A DNA stretch of 64,000 nucleotides. It comes from Streptomyces sp. NBC_01231 (GTDB taxonomy: Bacteria > Actinomycetota > Actinomycetes > Streptomycetales > Streptomycetaceae). Location: NCBI GenBank assembly GCA_035999765.1, contig CP108521.1, forward strand, positions 5,952,001 to 6,016,000. Direction: 5' to 3'. Under the pieces are notes generated by a model, which saw only the letters and a list, made by a program, of their open reading frames with translations, searched no databases and had not been told where the DNA came from. The translations under genes were made by a program, and so were the position numbers. Below are positions 33,853 to 41,867 of this stretch, in pieces; position 1 is the stretch's first letter; every line of letters starts with the position of its first letter.

Positions 33853-34302
33853 TTGGAGACCATTCACGCGGCTGACGAGGTCCGGTGGGCCTGGGACGGC
33901 ACGGAGCCGGTCAAGGACGGCGCCGTGGCCGTCGAGGGCAACCGGGTCGCCGCCGTGGGGACGCTGGCGGAGGTGCGGGAGCGGTTTCCGGGTGCTCGGG
34001 TGCGGCGCTGGCCCGGGGTGCTCGGGCCTGCCCGTGTTCATGAGGGGCCGCTCCCCGAGGCCCCGTCGCCACGCGAACGCGTCCACGCCGTGCTGAAGGC
34101 CGGTGCGGTGACGGTCCTGGAGGAGTACGTCGACTCGCCCGAACTCCGCGTCGCGGCCGACCGGAACGACATCGTCGTGCTCCCGCGCACTCAGCCGACG
34201 GCGATCAGGGAGAGCGGCCGCGCCGACCTGGCGGTCTTCGACGAGACCGGCGTCTGTATCGCGACGGTGTGCGCGGGGCGCCTGGTACACAGGCGGCGTT
34301 GA
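33853..34302 (+). CDS. Imidazolonepropionase/MqnX-like composite-domain protein without a catalytic barrel
   Basis: A 149-residue frame beginning at TTG 33853 (LETIHAADEVRW), 17 bases after mqnC; the exact start is uncertain because no strong ribosome site is present. The first 60 residues match the N-terminal composite strand domain of amidohydrolases of the HutI/MqnX type (GAVAVEGNRVAAVGTLAEVRERFPGARV). The last 35 match the C-terminal composite strands (SGRADLAVFDETGVCIATVCAGRLVHRR). The TIM barrel between them, with its HxH metal site, is replaced by a short segment of about 55 residues, so it cannot be an active deaminase. Close linkage to mqnC suggests a relic or a non-catalytic partner of the aminodeoxyfutalosine deaminase step. 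Confidence 0.65.
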   Translation: METIHAADEVRWAWDGTEPVKDGAVAVEGNRVAAVGTLAEVRERFPGARVRRWPGVLGPARVHEGPLPEAPSPRERVHAVLKAGAVTVLEEYVDSPELRVAADRNDIVVLPRTQPTAIRESGRADLAVFDETGVCIATVCAGRLVHRRR

Positions 34303-34364
34303 CGGCCGGCCGGGCATACAGCCGGTCGGGCATGCATAGTTGACGTCTCGTCAGAACGTGGCGG

Positions 34365-35438
34365 CTAGCCGGCGAACGCCTTCGCGAACGCGCCCGAACC
34401 CTGTTCCACCCCGCTGCAGTTGGTCCGGGCGTCGTCGTCCCCGGTTTTCCCCTCCTCGCACTGCTGGTCGCGGAACGTCGACCACATGGACACCCACGCG
34501 ATCTCGTTCTTCGCGGCGAACGTCCGTACCTGGGCCGCGTCGGAGAGGGTGAACGTCTCGCCGTCGACGTCGTTGACGCCGATCATCGAGGTGAGTGCCA
34601 TGCCCCGCCAGGCGGCCGCGGACGCCAGCCCGAACACCTTCATCAGCTGGGTGTGGGAGGCCTTGGCGGAGGTGAGCGCGTAGTCGCCCATGTCGTCGGC
34701 GTACGACTCGCCGTAGTTCATCGTCATGAGGTTGACGGTGGAGACCTGCACGTCATGCTCGTTGGCCGACTCCAGCAGCGCCAGGCTGTCCGCGTCGAGG
34801 CCGGACGGCATCACCGGGAGCGTGAAGGAGACGCTGAGGTCGGCGCGGTCCTTCTGCAGGAGGGCGATCGCCTCGGAGCGCAGGTCCACCGAGTCGGAGT
34901 CGGCCAGTTCGTCACCCTCGATGTCGAAGTCGGCCTGGGTGGAACCGGCCGCGTCCAGGGCCTTGCCGTACGCCTCGGCCAGTTCTGACGCGCTGTCGCA
35001 GGTCGCCGCGAGTTCCTCGCCGGAGGCCCCGCCGAAGGAGACCCGCACGCTGGCGCCGTCCTCCTTCAGGCGCGCGATCCGGGACTTCACCCCGGTGGCG
35101 CCGACGGCGTCGTTGTCGTTCCACTTCGGCGTGCAGCCACCGCCGTCGGAGATCACGAAGGCCAGGTTGTACGTCTCGGGGGAGCCCGTGGAGTCGAGGT
35201 CGGAGGCGTCCGTCGCGCTGACGTAGGGGGCGTAGGCGGTGGCCGCCGGTGCCTCCTCGCTCGAGGAAGTGTCAGGGGGAGTGCTCGGGGTGGTGCTCGC
35301 CTGTTTGGAGGCCTCGGGGGCCGCGTCCGATGTGCCGTCTGATTCCGCGGAGCATCCCGCGGTGGTCAGCGCGAACAGGCAGGTGAGCCCGGCCGCCGGC
35401 TTCAGGAGACTCCGCATTGCGTATCCACCCGCTCTCAT
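34365..35438 (-). CDS. GH18-like chitinase-fold lipoprotein
   Basis: A 357-residue secreted protein from ATG 35438 with GAGG 8 bases upstream; ATG 35417 is the alternative. The signal ends in a lipobox-like TTAGC with Cys29 as anchor, followed by a Ser/Thr/Glu-rich spacer (about 30-65). The GH18 barrel is recognisable from NLAFVISDGGGCTPKWN, VRVSFGGASG (SxGG motif), QADFDIEGDEL at the active-site strand, and VNLMTMNYGE. The motif keeps DxDxE, but the first Asp of the usual DxxDxDxE is Thr, so catalysis may be altered. Close relatives are annotated as chitinases in streptomycetes. It is divergent from a polysaccharide synthesis locus and could process its product. That link is inferred. Confidence 0.85.
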   Translation of the reverse strand: MRAGGYAMRSLLKPAAGLTCLFALTTAGCSAESDGTSDAAPEASKQASTTPSTPPDTSSSEEAPAATAYAPYVSATDASDLDSTGSPETYNLAFVISDGGGCTPKWNDNDAVGATGVKSRIARLKEDGASVRVSFGGASGEELAATCDSASELAEAYGKALDAAGSTQADFDIEGDELADSDSVDLRSEAIALLQKDRADLSVSFTLPVMPSGLDADSLALLESANEHDVQVSTVNLMTMNYGESYADDMGDYALTSAKASHTQLMKVFGLASAAAWRGMALTSMIGVNDVDGETFTLSDAAQVRTFAAKNEIAWVSMWSTFRDQQCEEGKTGDDDARTNCSGVEQGSGAFAKAFAG

Positions 35439-35724
35439 GGTTTCTGCCTCAGGACGGAAACGAAGAGCGTTTCCGGAGTGGAAATGTCTCACACGTGGTC
35501 GGGCTTCGCACGGACCGCAAGTACACGGGCACTTCACGGGCAGACATGGTCAAAAGGTGCACCGCAGACGCGCGATTCGGGCATTCGACTCCTTTCCCTC
35601 CGTGCGGAGTTGTGCAGGCTTTCTGGGAAACTCTCAGGAAGCGGACAGGTTGACGACTTTCTCATGGGCGGCTCACAAGAGAGTCAGAGTTAAGACCGAA
35701 TAAAGGGTCCCTAATATCCGGGGA

Positions 35725-36138
35725 ATGCATTCTGAGCCTGCCATCGAAAACCGCGCCGCCGCCACTGGGCGCGGGCGCCGCCGTAAACGCGGCAACGAGT
35801 CCGCCGAGGGACCCGTGTTCGTCGACAACTCCGGGCGCCGCTCCAAGCTGCTGCGCCGGGTCGGCCTCCTGGTCGGTGTCGTCTGCCTCGGGTACGCGGT
35901 CGTGCTCAGCATGGCGTTCATGGGCATCGGCACCTCGATCAACCCGTCCTCGCTGGTGCCGTTCGGCGGTGGTCGGGCCGGCCCCCAGAACTCCGGCCCC
36001 GGCGGCGCCGAGCCGCAGGGCGGTATCGGTGCCCCGCCCGCGAGGCCCACCGGCACCCCGCCCACGGGCCTCGCCACCGGCGCCCCGCCCAGCTCCGCCC
36101 CGACCGTGTCGGCGTCCGCCGCCGCGGCCGACGACTGA
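35725..36138 (+). CDS. Small single-span membrane protein of the polysaccharide locus
   Basis: A 137-residue protein with a basic N-terminus (RGRRRKRG), a central membrane segment (LRRVGLLVGVVCLGYAVVLSMAFMGIG) and a Pro/Gly/Ala/Thr-rich tail likely outside the membrane. No catalytic motif is present. It precedes the deacetylase-glycosyltransferase gene by 18 bases. In the staphylococcal ica operon a small membrane protein (IcaD) helps the synthase IcaA; a similar assistant role is possible here, but the sequences are not clearly related. The start codon follows GGGGA too closely for an ideal ribosome site. The 286-base region upstream is relatively AT-rich near 35640-35720 and should hold the promoter. 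Confidence 0.75.
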   Translation: MHSEPAIENRAAATGRGRRRKRGNESAEGPVFVDNSGRRSKLLRRVGLLVGVVCLGYAVVLSMAFMGIGTSINPSSLVPFGGGRAGPQNSGPGGAEPQGGIGAPPARPTGTPPTGLATGAPPSSAPTVSASAAAADD

Positions 36139-36156
36139 CGGGAACGCAGGCACCCC

Positions 36157-38475
36157 ATGACGACGACACCCTCACGCGGCCGTCGGCGCGCCCCCACCCG
36201 GATGAAACGGGCGGCGGGCAAGGCCGCGGCACTGCAGAAACCGCGGATCATCCTCGCGCTGCTGCTCCTGCTCGCCCTGACCAGCGTCATGCTGCTCGAC
36301 GGCTATCTGCGCGCCGAGGTCGGCGGCGACCAGCGCGTGCGCGACGGAGCCGGCTCCGACGAGGTCCCCGACAAGATCCTCAACGGCGGGCCGATCGTCT
36401 CCTTCCGGAACGGCCAGGCCACCACCGTCTCCGTCCCGAAGAAGACCATCGCGCTCACCTTCGACGACGGCCCCAACCCGACGTACACGCCCGACGTCCT
36501 GAAGATCCTCGAGAAGTACGACGTCCCCGCCACGTTCTTCCTGGTCGGGTCGATGGTCTCGCGCTACCCCGGCATCGTGGACGACATGGTCGAGCAGGGC
36601 AACGAGGTGGGCATCCACACCTTCACCCACGTCGACCTCTCCTACCAGAGCGACGCACGCGTCCGGCGCGAGATGGAGCAGACGCAGCTCGCGCTGGCGG
36701 GCGCGGCCGGCATCACGACCACGTTGTTCCGGGCGCCGTACTCCTCGGAGACGGACGCCATCGACAACTACAGCTGGCCCGTCTACAAGGAGCTCGGCGC
36801 CGACGGCTACACCAGCGTCTTCGTCGACACCGACAGCGACGACTGGAAGAAGCCGGGCGTCTCGAAGATCGTCCAGTGGGCCACGCCGAAGGGGACCGCC
36901 GGCGCGTCCGTCCTGATGCACGACGCGGGCGGCGACCGTGAGCAGACGATCGAGGCGCTGCCGAAGTACATCGCCAAGATGAAGGCGAAGGGGTACACCT
37001 TCACCACCATCAGCGGTGTCATCGAGGAGCAACGCGCGAGCGAGCGGGAGACGGCCGGGGTTCCCGGGGCCACCGGGGTTCCCGGTGGCGTGCAGACCGC
37101 GGGCGGGCCGAACGGTCCAACGGGCAACCAGGGTTCGACCGGCAACCAGGGTTCGACCGTGTCCCGTCTCCAGGCCGCACACCGCGAGGCCACCGGCGCG
37201 ACCCTCTACGAGGGCAAGGCCCTCGTTCTGGCCGTCGCCGTCGCCGAGCTGACCGTTCCGACGCTCTCGGTCGGACTGATCGTCGTGGGCGTGGCCGTCA
37301 TGGGCCGGTTCGGCATGATGCTGATTCTCGCCCGCCGGCACTACAGACAGCGCAACAAACGCCGCTACACCTGGGGAGCACCGGTCACCCGACCGGTGAG
37401 CGTGATCGTCCCGGCGTACAACGAGAAGGAGTGCATCGCCAACACCCTCAAGTCGCTGGCGCGGAGCACCCACCCGATCGAGGTCATCGTCGTGGACGAC
37501 GGCTCGACCGACGGCACCTCCGAGATCGCGCGCGACGCGGCCGAGGCACTCGGCATGACGAACGTCCGGGTCATCCGCCAGGAGAACGCGGGCAAGCCTG
37601 CCGCCCTCAACAACGGGGTACGCAGCGCCAGTTACGACATCGTCGTGATGATGGACGGCGACACGGTCTTCGAGGCGGACACCGTGGGAGAGCTGGTGCA
37701 GCCGTTCGCCGATCCCGAGGTCGGCGCGGTCGCCGGAAACGCCAAGGTCGGCAACCGCGACACCGTCATCGGCGCCTGGCAGCACATCGAGTACGTGATG
37801 GGCTTCAACCTCGACCGCCGTATGTACGACCTGCTGCGCTGCATGCCGACCATCCCCGGCGCGATCGGCGCGTTCCGCCGCGAGGCGGTCCTCCAGGTCG
37901 GCGGGATGAGCGAGGACACCCTCGCCGAGGACACCGACATCACCATCGCCATGCACCGCGAGGGCTGGCGGGTCGTGTACCAGGAGCACGCCCGCGCCTG
38001 GACCGAGGCCCCGGGTTCCCTCAAGCAGCTGTGGTCCCAGCGCTACCGCTGGTCCTACGGCACCATGCAGGCGCTCTGGAAACACCGCAAGTCCCTCACG
38101 GACAAGGGGCCTTCGGGACGCTTCGGCCGGGTCGGCATGCCGCTGGTGGTCGTCTTCCAGATCGTCACGCCGGTCTTCGCCCCGCTCATCGACGTGTTCA
38201 CCGTCTACTCGATGATCTTCATCGACTTCCAGGCGGCGCTGCTGGCGTGGTTCGCGGTGCTGGCGGTCCAACTGGTGTGCGCGGCGTACGCCTTCCGCCT
38301 CGACCGTGAGAAGTACCGCTACCTGCTGATGATGCCCCTCCAACAACTGGCCTACCGCCAGATGATGTACCTCGTCCTCATCCACTCCTGCATCACCGCC
38401 CTCACCGGCGGCCGCCTGCGCTGGCAGAAACTGAAGCGGACCGGCGAGGTCGGCACTCCGGCGGGGGCGAGCTGA
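36157..38475 (+). CDS. Bifunctional polysaccharide deacetylase / GT2 glycan synthase (MatB-like)
   Basis: A 772-residue membrane protein. After a membrane anchor (about residues 29-47) a NodB deacetylase domain follows (about 90-290), with TFDDGP (Asp103, Asp104), metal-binding HTFTH (His154, His158) and RAPYSSE. A Gly/Pro/Asn/Gln-rich linker (about 300-340, with TGNQGST repeats) leads to membrane segments and a processive GT2 domain. That domain has VDDGSTDGT (Asp447, Asp448), MDGDTV (Asp500, Asp502), AEDTD (Asp592, Asp594) and QRYRW (628-632), followed by C-terminal membrane helices. GT2 with QxxRW makes beta-linked polymers such as cellulose, chitin or poly-GlcNAc. The fused deacetylase outside the membrane points to a partly deacetylated GlcNAc polymer, as proposed for MatB of Streptomyces. 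Confidence 0.92.
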   Translation: MTTTPSRGRRRAPTRMKRAAGKAAALQKPRIILALLLLLALTSVMLLDGYLRAEVGGDQRVRDGAGSDEVPDKILNGGPIVSFRNGQATTVSVPKKTIALTFDDGPNPTYTPDVLKILEKYDVPATFFLVGSMVSRYPGIVDDMVEQGNEVGIHTFTHVDLSYQSDARVRREMEQTQLALAGAAGITTTLFRAPYSSETDAIDNYSWPVYKELGADGYTSVFVDTDSDDWKKPGVSKIVQWATPKGTAGASVLMHDAGGDREQTIEALPKYIAKMKAKGYTFTTISGVIEEQRASERETAGVPGATGVPGGVQTAGGPNGPTGNQGSTGNQGSTVSRLQAAHREATGATLYEGKALVLAVAVAELTVPTLSVGLIVVGVAVMGRFGMMLILARRHYRQRNKRRYTWGAPVTRPVSVIVPAYNEKECIANTLKSLARSTHPIEVIVVDDGSTDGTSEIARDAAEALGMTNVRVIRQENAGKPAALNNGVRSASYDIVVMMDGDTVFEADTVGELVQPFADPEVGAVAGNAKVGNRDTVIGAWQHIEYVMGFNLDRRMYDLLRCMPTIPGAIGAFRREAVLQVGGMSEDTLAEDTDITIAMHREGWRVVYQEHARAWTEAPGSLKQLWSQRYRWSYGTMQALWKHRKSLTDKGPSGRFGRVGMPLVVVFQIVTPVFAPLIDVFTVYSMIFIDFQAALLAWFAVLAVQLVCAAYAFRLDREKYRYLLMMPLQQLAYRQMMYLVLIHSCITALTGGRLRWQKLKRTGEVGTPAGAS

Positions 38476-39974
38476 TGAGCTGGGGGCAGGAGCAGCAGGA
38501 GCAGCAGGAGCAGCAGGAGCAGCAGGAGCAGCAGGGACATCCGCAGGGACATCCGCAGGGGCATCCGCAAGGGCTGCAGGGGCAGCAGGGGTACCCGCAG
38601 GGGTACGGATTTGGGTACGGGCAGCACCCCGGCCAACCCGGCCGGCCCGGCTACGGTTACGAGGGCTACGGCGGCTACGAGGGCTACGCCCAGCAGCAGT
38701 ATCCGCCGCAGTCGTATCCCCAACAGCCGTATCCCCAACAGCCGTATCCCCAACAGCCGTATCCCCAACAGCCGTACCCGCAGCCGCACGTGGACTACGG
38801 GCAGGGGGAGCCGACGCCCGACGCGACGGCGACGCTGCCCGTGCTGGATGAGCCGAGGCCGGAACCGGGGCCGGGGGTGGCGCCGGAGGCCGAGGCTGCC
38901 GTCGGGGCGGAGGAGGAGAAGCCTCCGCCACCGGCGAAGCCCGCAGGCCGCGACCGCTACTTCGACACCCTCAGGGCCGTCGCCCTCATCCGTGTCGTCA
39001 TCTACCACACCTTCGGCTGGGCCTGGGCCGGACTGGTCTTCCCCTCCATGGGGGTCATGTTCGGCCTGGCCGGCACCCTGATGGCGAAGTCCCTGGAACG
39101 GCCCGCGCGCACGGTGGTGAGGAGCCGGCTGCGCCGCCTCCTGCCCCCGTTCTGGTTCTGGGGCCTCTTCGTGGTCGTGGCGATGCTGGTCCATGACTGG
39201 ATGCCGGGCTGGCAGATCGTCTACTGGGTCGTCCCGCTCGGTGACCCCCCGGGCAACGCGTGGGGCGAGCAGGCCTGGGAGATCCTCTGGTACCTGAGGA
39301 CGTACCTCTGGTTCGTCCTCCTGTCCCCCCTCCTGCTGAAGGTGTTCCGACTCGCCCCCGTTCCCGTGCTGTTCCTGTCCCTCGCCCCGATTCTGGTCCT
39401 GAACTTCGTCTGGTCGGGACCTGACAACCGGGTCGGCGGCGCGATGTGGGACCTGTCGACGTACCTGTTCTGCTGGATCCTCGGCTTCGCCCACCGCGAC
39501 GGCGTGTTGCAGCGGCTGAAACCGGCCGCGGTGGTCCTGCTGTCACTGGCCGCGCTCGGGTACGGCGGCTGGTACGCCTACTCCCACCAGGCCGAGTTCG
39601 GCACCTACGACCTGGACGAGAACCCGCTCGCGCAGGCCTTCTGGTCCGCCGGTTTCGTCATGCTCCTGATGTGGGCCAAGGCCCGGTTCCGGATCGACTT
39701 CGCCGGACTGACGGGCTTCCGTCGCCTGGACCGGATCGTGACGGTCTTCAACGCCCGGGCCGTGACGATCTACCTCTGGCACGAGATCGCGCTGATCCTG
39801 GCGGTCCCACTGATCGACCAGTTCTGGAAGGTGCCCGCGTTCGAGACGTATCTGCCGCTGGACAGCCAGTGGTTCATGTTCGGCGTCGGCTGGGTCCTGA
39901 TCGCCGGTTTCGTCCTGCTGTGCGGGTGGGTGGAGGACGTGGCCGCGAAGAAGAGGCCACGGCTCCTCCCCTGA
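38475..39974 (+). CDS. Membrane acyltransferase (acyltransferase-3 family) with long Gln/Pro/Tyr-rich N-terminus
   Basis: Starts at ATG 38475, whose A is shared with the stop of the synthase gene (TGATG), so the two are coupled. The first 150 residues are low complexity: five EQQ-type repeats, three GHPQ units, then YPQQP repeats, ending in an acidic Pro/Glu stretch. The remaining 345 residues form an acyltransferase-3 domain with about 10 membrane helices. It begins [24 protein letters not shown], where the Arg and His are the expected catalytic residues, and has the later [17 protein letters not shown]. Such proteins O-acylate surface glycans; IcaC of the ica operon is one. Here it probably modifies the polymer made by the upstream synthase. 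The donor group is not known. Confidence 0.9.
   Translation: MSWGQEQQEQQEQQEQQEQQGHPQGHPQGHPQGLQGQQGYPQGYGFGYGQHPGQPGRPGYGYEGYGGYEGYAQQQYPPQSYPQQPYPQQPYPQQPYPQQPYPQPHVDYGQGEPTPDATATLPVLDEPRPEPGPGVAPEAEAAVGAEEEKPPPPAKPAGRDRYFDTLRAVALIRVVIYHTFGWAWAGLVFPSMGVMFGLAGTLMAKSLERPARTVVRSRLRRLLPPFWFWGLFVVVAMLVHDWMPGWQIVYWVVPLGDPPGNAWGEQAWEILWYLRTYLWFVLLSPLLLKVFRLAPVPVLFLSLAPILVLNFVWSGPDNRVGGAMWDLSTYLFCWILGFAHRDGVLQRLKPAAVVLLSLAALGYGGWYAYSHQAEFGTYDLDENPLAQAFWSAGFVMLLMWAKARFRIDFAGLTGFRRLDRIVTVFNARAVTIYLWHEIALILAVPLIDQFWKVPAFETYLPLDSQWFMFGVGWVLIAGFVLLCGWVEDVAAKKRPRLLP
38487..38571 (+). repeat. Short tandem repeats encoding EQQ and GHPQ runs
   Basis: A 9-bp unit (CAGGAGCAG type) is repeated about five times at 38487-38535, followed by a 12-bp unit (GGACATCCGCAG type) three times to about 38571. 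Both keep the frame, so copy-number change would lengthen or shorten the protein without disrupting it. Confidence 0.85.
38712..38771 (+). repeat. Four 15-bp tandem repeats (CCGTATCCCCAACAG)
   Basis: Units at 38712, 38727, 38742 and 38757 are identical except for the first base of the first unit, and a fifth degenerate unit follows. Each encodes YPQQP. Near-perfect nucleotide identity means recent expansion and probable length variation between strains. Confidence 0.9.
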
Positions 39975-39997
39975 GCGGGCGCGGGGTGACGTACTGC

Positions 39998-40003
39998 AAC
40001 AAT
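39998..40003 (+). promoter_or_regulatory. -10-like AACAAT before menG
   Basis: The hexamer ends 6 bases before GTG 40010. It lacks the initial T of the consensus, but the spacing and the absence of a ribosome site repeat the leaderless pattern of other genes here. Confidence 0.4.
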
Positions 40004-40009
40004 GGCCCC

Positions 40010-40711
40010 GTGACCCGCGCCTCCCTGAACAAGCAGCCGCACGAAGTCGCCTCGATGTTCGACGACGTGGCGGAACGGTACGACCTGACCAACGACGTGC
40101 TGTCGCTCGGCCAGGACCGGGTGTGGCGCAAGGAGGTCGCCAAGGCCGTCGACGCCCGCCCCGCGCAGAAGGTCCTGGACCTGGCCGCCGGTACGGCCAC
40201 GTCCTCCCTGCCCTTCGCCCGCACCGGCGCGTACGTCGTCCCCTGCGACTTCTCCCTCGGCATGCTCCAGGTCGGCAAGCGCAAGCACACCTGGCTGCCG
40301 TTCACCGCGGGCGACGCGACGAAGCTGCCCTTCAAGGACGACACCTTCGACGCCGTCACCATCTCCTTCGGGCTGCGCAACGTGCAGGACACGGACACCG
40401 CGCTGCGTGAGATGTACCGGGTGACCAGGCCCGGCGGCCGGGTCGTGATCTGCGAGTTCTCCCATCCGACCTGGGCGCCGTTCCGCACGGTGTACAGCGA
40501 GTACCTGATGCGTGCCCTGCCCCCGGTGGCCCGTTCCGTCTCCTCGAACCCCGACGCGTACGTCTACCTCGCCGAGTCCATCCGCGCCTGGCCCGACCAG
40601 CCCGCACTGGCCGAACGGCTGCGCGAGGCCGGCTGGTCGAAGGTGGCCTGGCGCAACCTGACCGGCGGGATCGTGGCCCTGCACCGGGGGTTCAAGACCG
40701 AGGGGCAGTAG
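40010..40711 (+). CDS. menG: Demethylmenaquinone methyltransferase (MenG/UbiE)
   Basis: A 233-residue SAM-dependent methyltransferase from GTG 40010. UbiE/MenG motifs are clear: [25 protein letters not shown] at the start, the SAM site [53 protein letters not shown], and the C-terminal [14 protein letters not shown]. It adds the ring methyl group that turns demethylmenaquinone into menaquinone, the last nuclear modification of the pathway. It lies after the polysaccharide locus and close to the MenJ-like flavoprotein. The acyltransferase gene ends 36 bases upstream, but a -10-like AACAAT 6 bases before the start suggests a separate leaderless transcript. Confidence 0.95.
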   Translation: MTRASLNKQPHEVASMFDDVAERYDLTNDVLSLGQDRVWRKEVAKAVDARPAQKVLDLAAGTATSSLPFARTGAYVVPCDFSLGMLQVGKRKHTWLPFTAGDATKLPFKDDTFDAVTISFGLRNVQDTDTALREMYRVTRPGGRVVICEFSHPTWAPFRTVYSEYLMRALPPVARSVSSNPDAYVYLAESIRAWPDQPALAERLREAGWSKVAWRNLTGGIVALHRGFKTEGQ

Positions 40712-40782
40712 GCCAGTTGGCCGGTTGGGCCATAGGGGCAGTAGGGCTGGGGTAGTAGGGCTGGGCTTCGAGTCCGGTGGTA

Positions 40783-41148
40783 TCAGTACCGCGAGCCGAA
40801 TCCGGCCACGGTGGCGAAGGGGCCGCCCGGTTCATCGAGCTCGCGCTGCATCCCGCCGCCGCCCGGCCGGGGCAGGCGCGGCTCGTGGACGCCCGCGCCT
40901 CCGCCGCCCTCACCCTGGCCGAACTCGAACCAGACCGTGACCACGGCCCCGCGCGGCACCTCGACACCGGGTGGCGGATATTGCCGTACGACATAGTCGA
41001 CGACGGTGCGAGAGAAGTCGGGGCGGTCGGGCGCGGAGAGCAGCACACCGCCTGTCGTGGCTGCCTCACGTGCGTCCATGGCCATCAGACCGACCAGCTT
41101 CGGCACGCGCACTTCAGGCGGTTTGGGTGTTATTCGCACGGATGTCAC
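40783..41148 (-). CDS. PASTA-domain small protein
   Basis: A 121-residue protein beginning at GTG 41148. One PASTA domain covers about residues 14-73 (VRVPKLVGLMAMDAREAATTGGVLL...VVRQYPPPGVEVPRGAVVTVWFE), followed by a Gly-rich linker and a short tail. PASTA domains bind muropeptides or beta-lactams when outside the cell, for example in PknB and penicillin-binding proteins. No signal peptide or membrane segment is visible here, so it may be cytoplasmic and the domain may have another role. It converges with menG and shares a short upstream region with nothing else in the same direction. Confident as a family, unknown in function. Confidence 0.82.
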   Translation of the reverse strand: MTSVRITPKPPEVRVPKLVGLMAMDAREAATTGGVLLSAPDRPDFSRTVVDYVVRQYPPPGVEVPRGAVVTVWFEFGQGEGGGGAGVHEPRLPRPGGGGMQRELDEPGGPFATVAGFGSRY

Positions 41149-41263
41149 CCCCAGCGGTACTGGCAGGGTAACCCCGGCCCCGCACCGCTCGGAAGCGTCA
41201 AGTATCTTTCCGTAGCAGTCGATTACTCTCGGTGACGTGAGGTGACGTGCCGGGACGGCGCAG

Positions 41264-41770
41264 CTAGAGCGCCAGCCGGTAGCAGTGCCCCTCCTGGCGC
41301 GTGGTCGGCGTCATGAAGACCTCGGCGAGGCTCATGCCCAGGCGCCGGGTCACCGCGATGGAGCGCGCGTTGGCGGCGTTCACCATCGCCACCACGCTCG
41401 GCACACCCGCCGCCCGCACCCGTTCCACCGTCATCCGCGCCGCGGCGGTGGCGTACCCCTGGCCCCAGTGCTCCCGTCCGAGCCGCCAGCCGATCTCGAT
41501 CTCGCCCGCGGGGCCCCACTCCCGCTCCCACGGCTGGGCCCCCGTGAAGCCGATGACCTTCCCGGACTCGTCGAGCATGGTCCACAGGCAGTAGCCCCGC
41601 TCGGCGTCGTGCCGGCGCTGGCGCGCGGTGAGCTCCTCATAGACCGAGAGCTCCGCGATCCTGCCGCCGTGGAACTCCATGACGTCCGGGTGGGAAAAGG
41701 TCCGGTGCCAGGCCACGGCGTCCTCGTCGGTGGGGACACGCAGCCGTACTACGGGGAGAGCTCGGTTCAC
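41264..41770 (-). CDS. GNAT acetyltransferase, RimJ/RimL type
   Basis: A 168-residue protein from GTG 41770 with GAAGGGC 7 bases upstream; the frame continuing to 42115 runs into the divergent neighbour and is not used. RLRVPTDEDAVAWHRTFSHPDVMEFHGG, EIEIGWRLGREHWGQGYATAAARMTVERV (acetyl-CoA loop QGYATAA) and VVAMVNAANARSIAVTRRLGM are the marks of the RimJ/RimL group that acetylates N-termini or small molecules. It is divergent from the MenJ-like gene with a 97-base gap. Substrate unknown. Confidence 0.88.
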   Translation of the reverse strand: MNRALPVVRLRVPTDEDAVAWHRTFSHPDVMEFHGGRIAELSVYEELTARQRRHDAERGYCLWTMLDESGKVIGFTGAQPWEREWGPAGEIEIGWRLGREHWGQGYATAAARMTVERVRAAGVPSVVAMVNAANARSIAVTRRLGMSLAEVFMTPTTRQEGHCYRLAL

Positions 41771-41867
41771 TGGGCAGCCCTTCAGCCGGGTGATCAATTC
41801 TGCTGAATAGACTGCCCATGTCCAGTGCCGGTCGGCACGCAGATTCCGAACTTGGGGAGATCCCGCC

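Noticed and set aside
38712..38771. Regular repeats that could suggest a CRISPR array
   Set aside because: Units are contiguous 15-bp copies without spacers and lie in frame inside a coding sequence.
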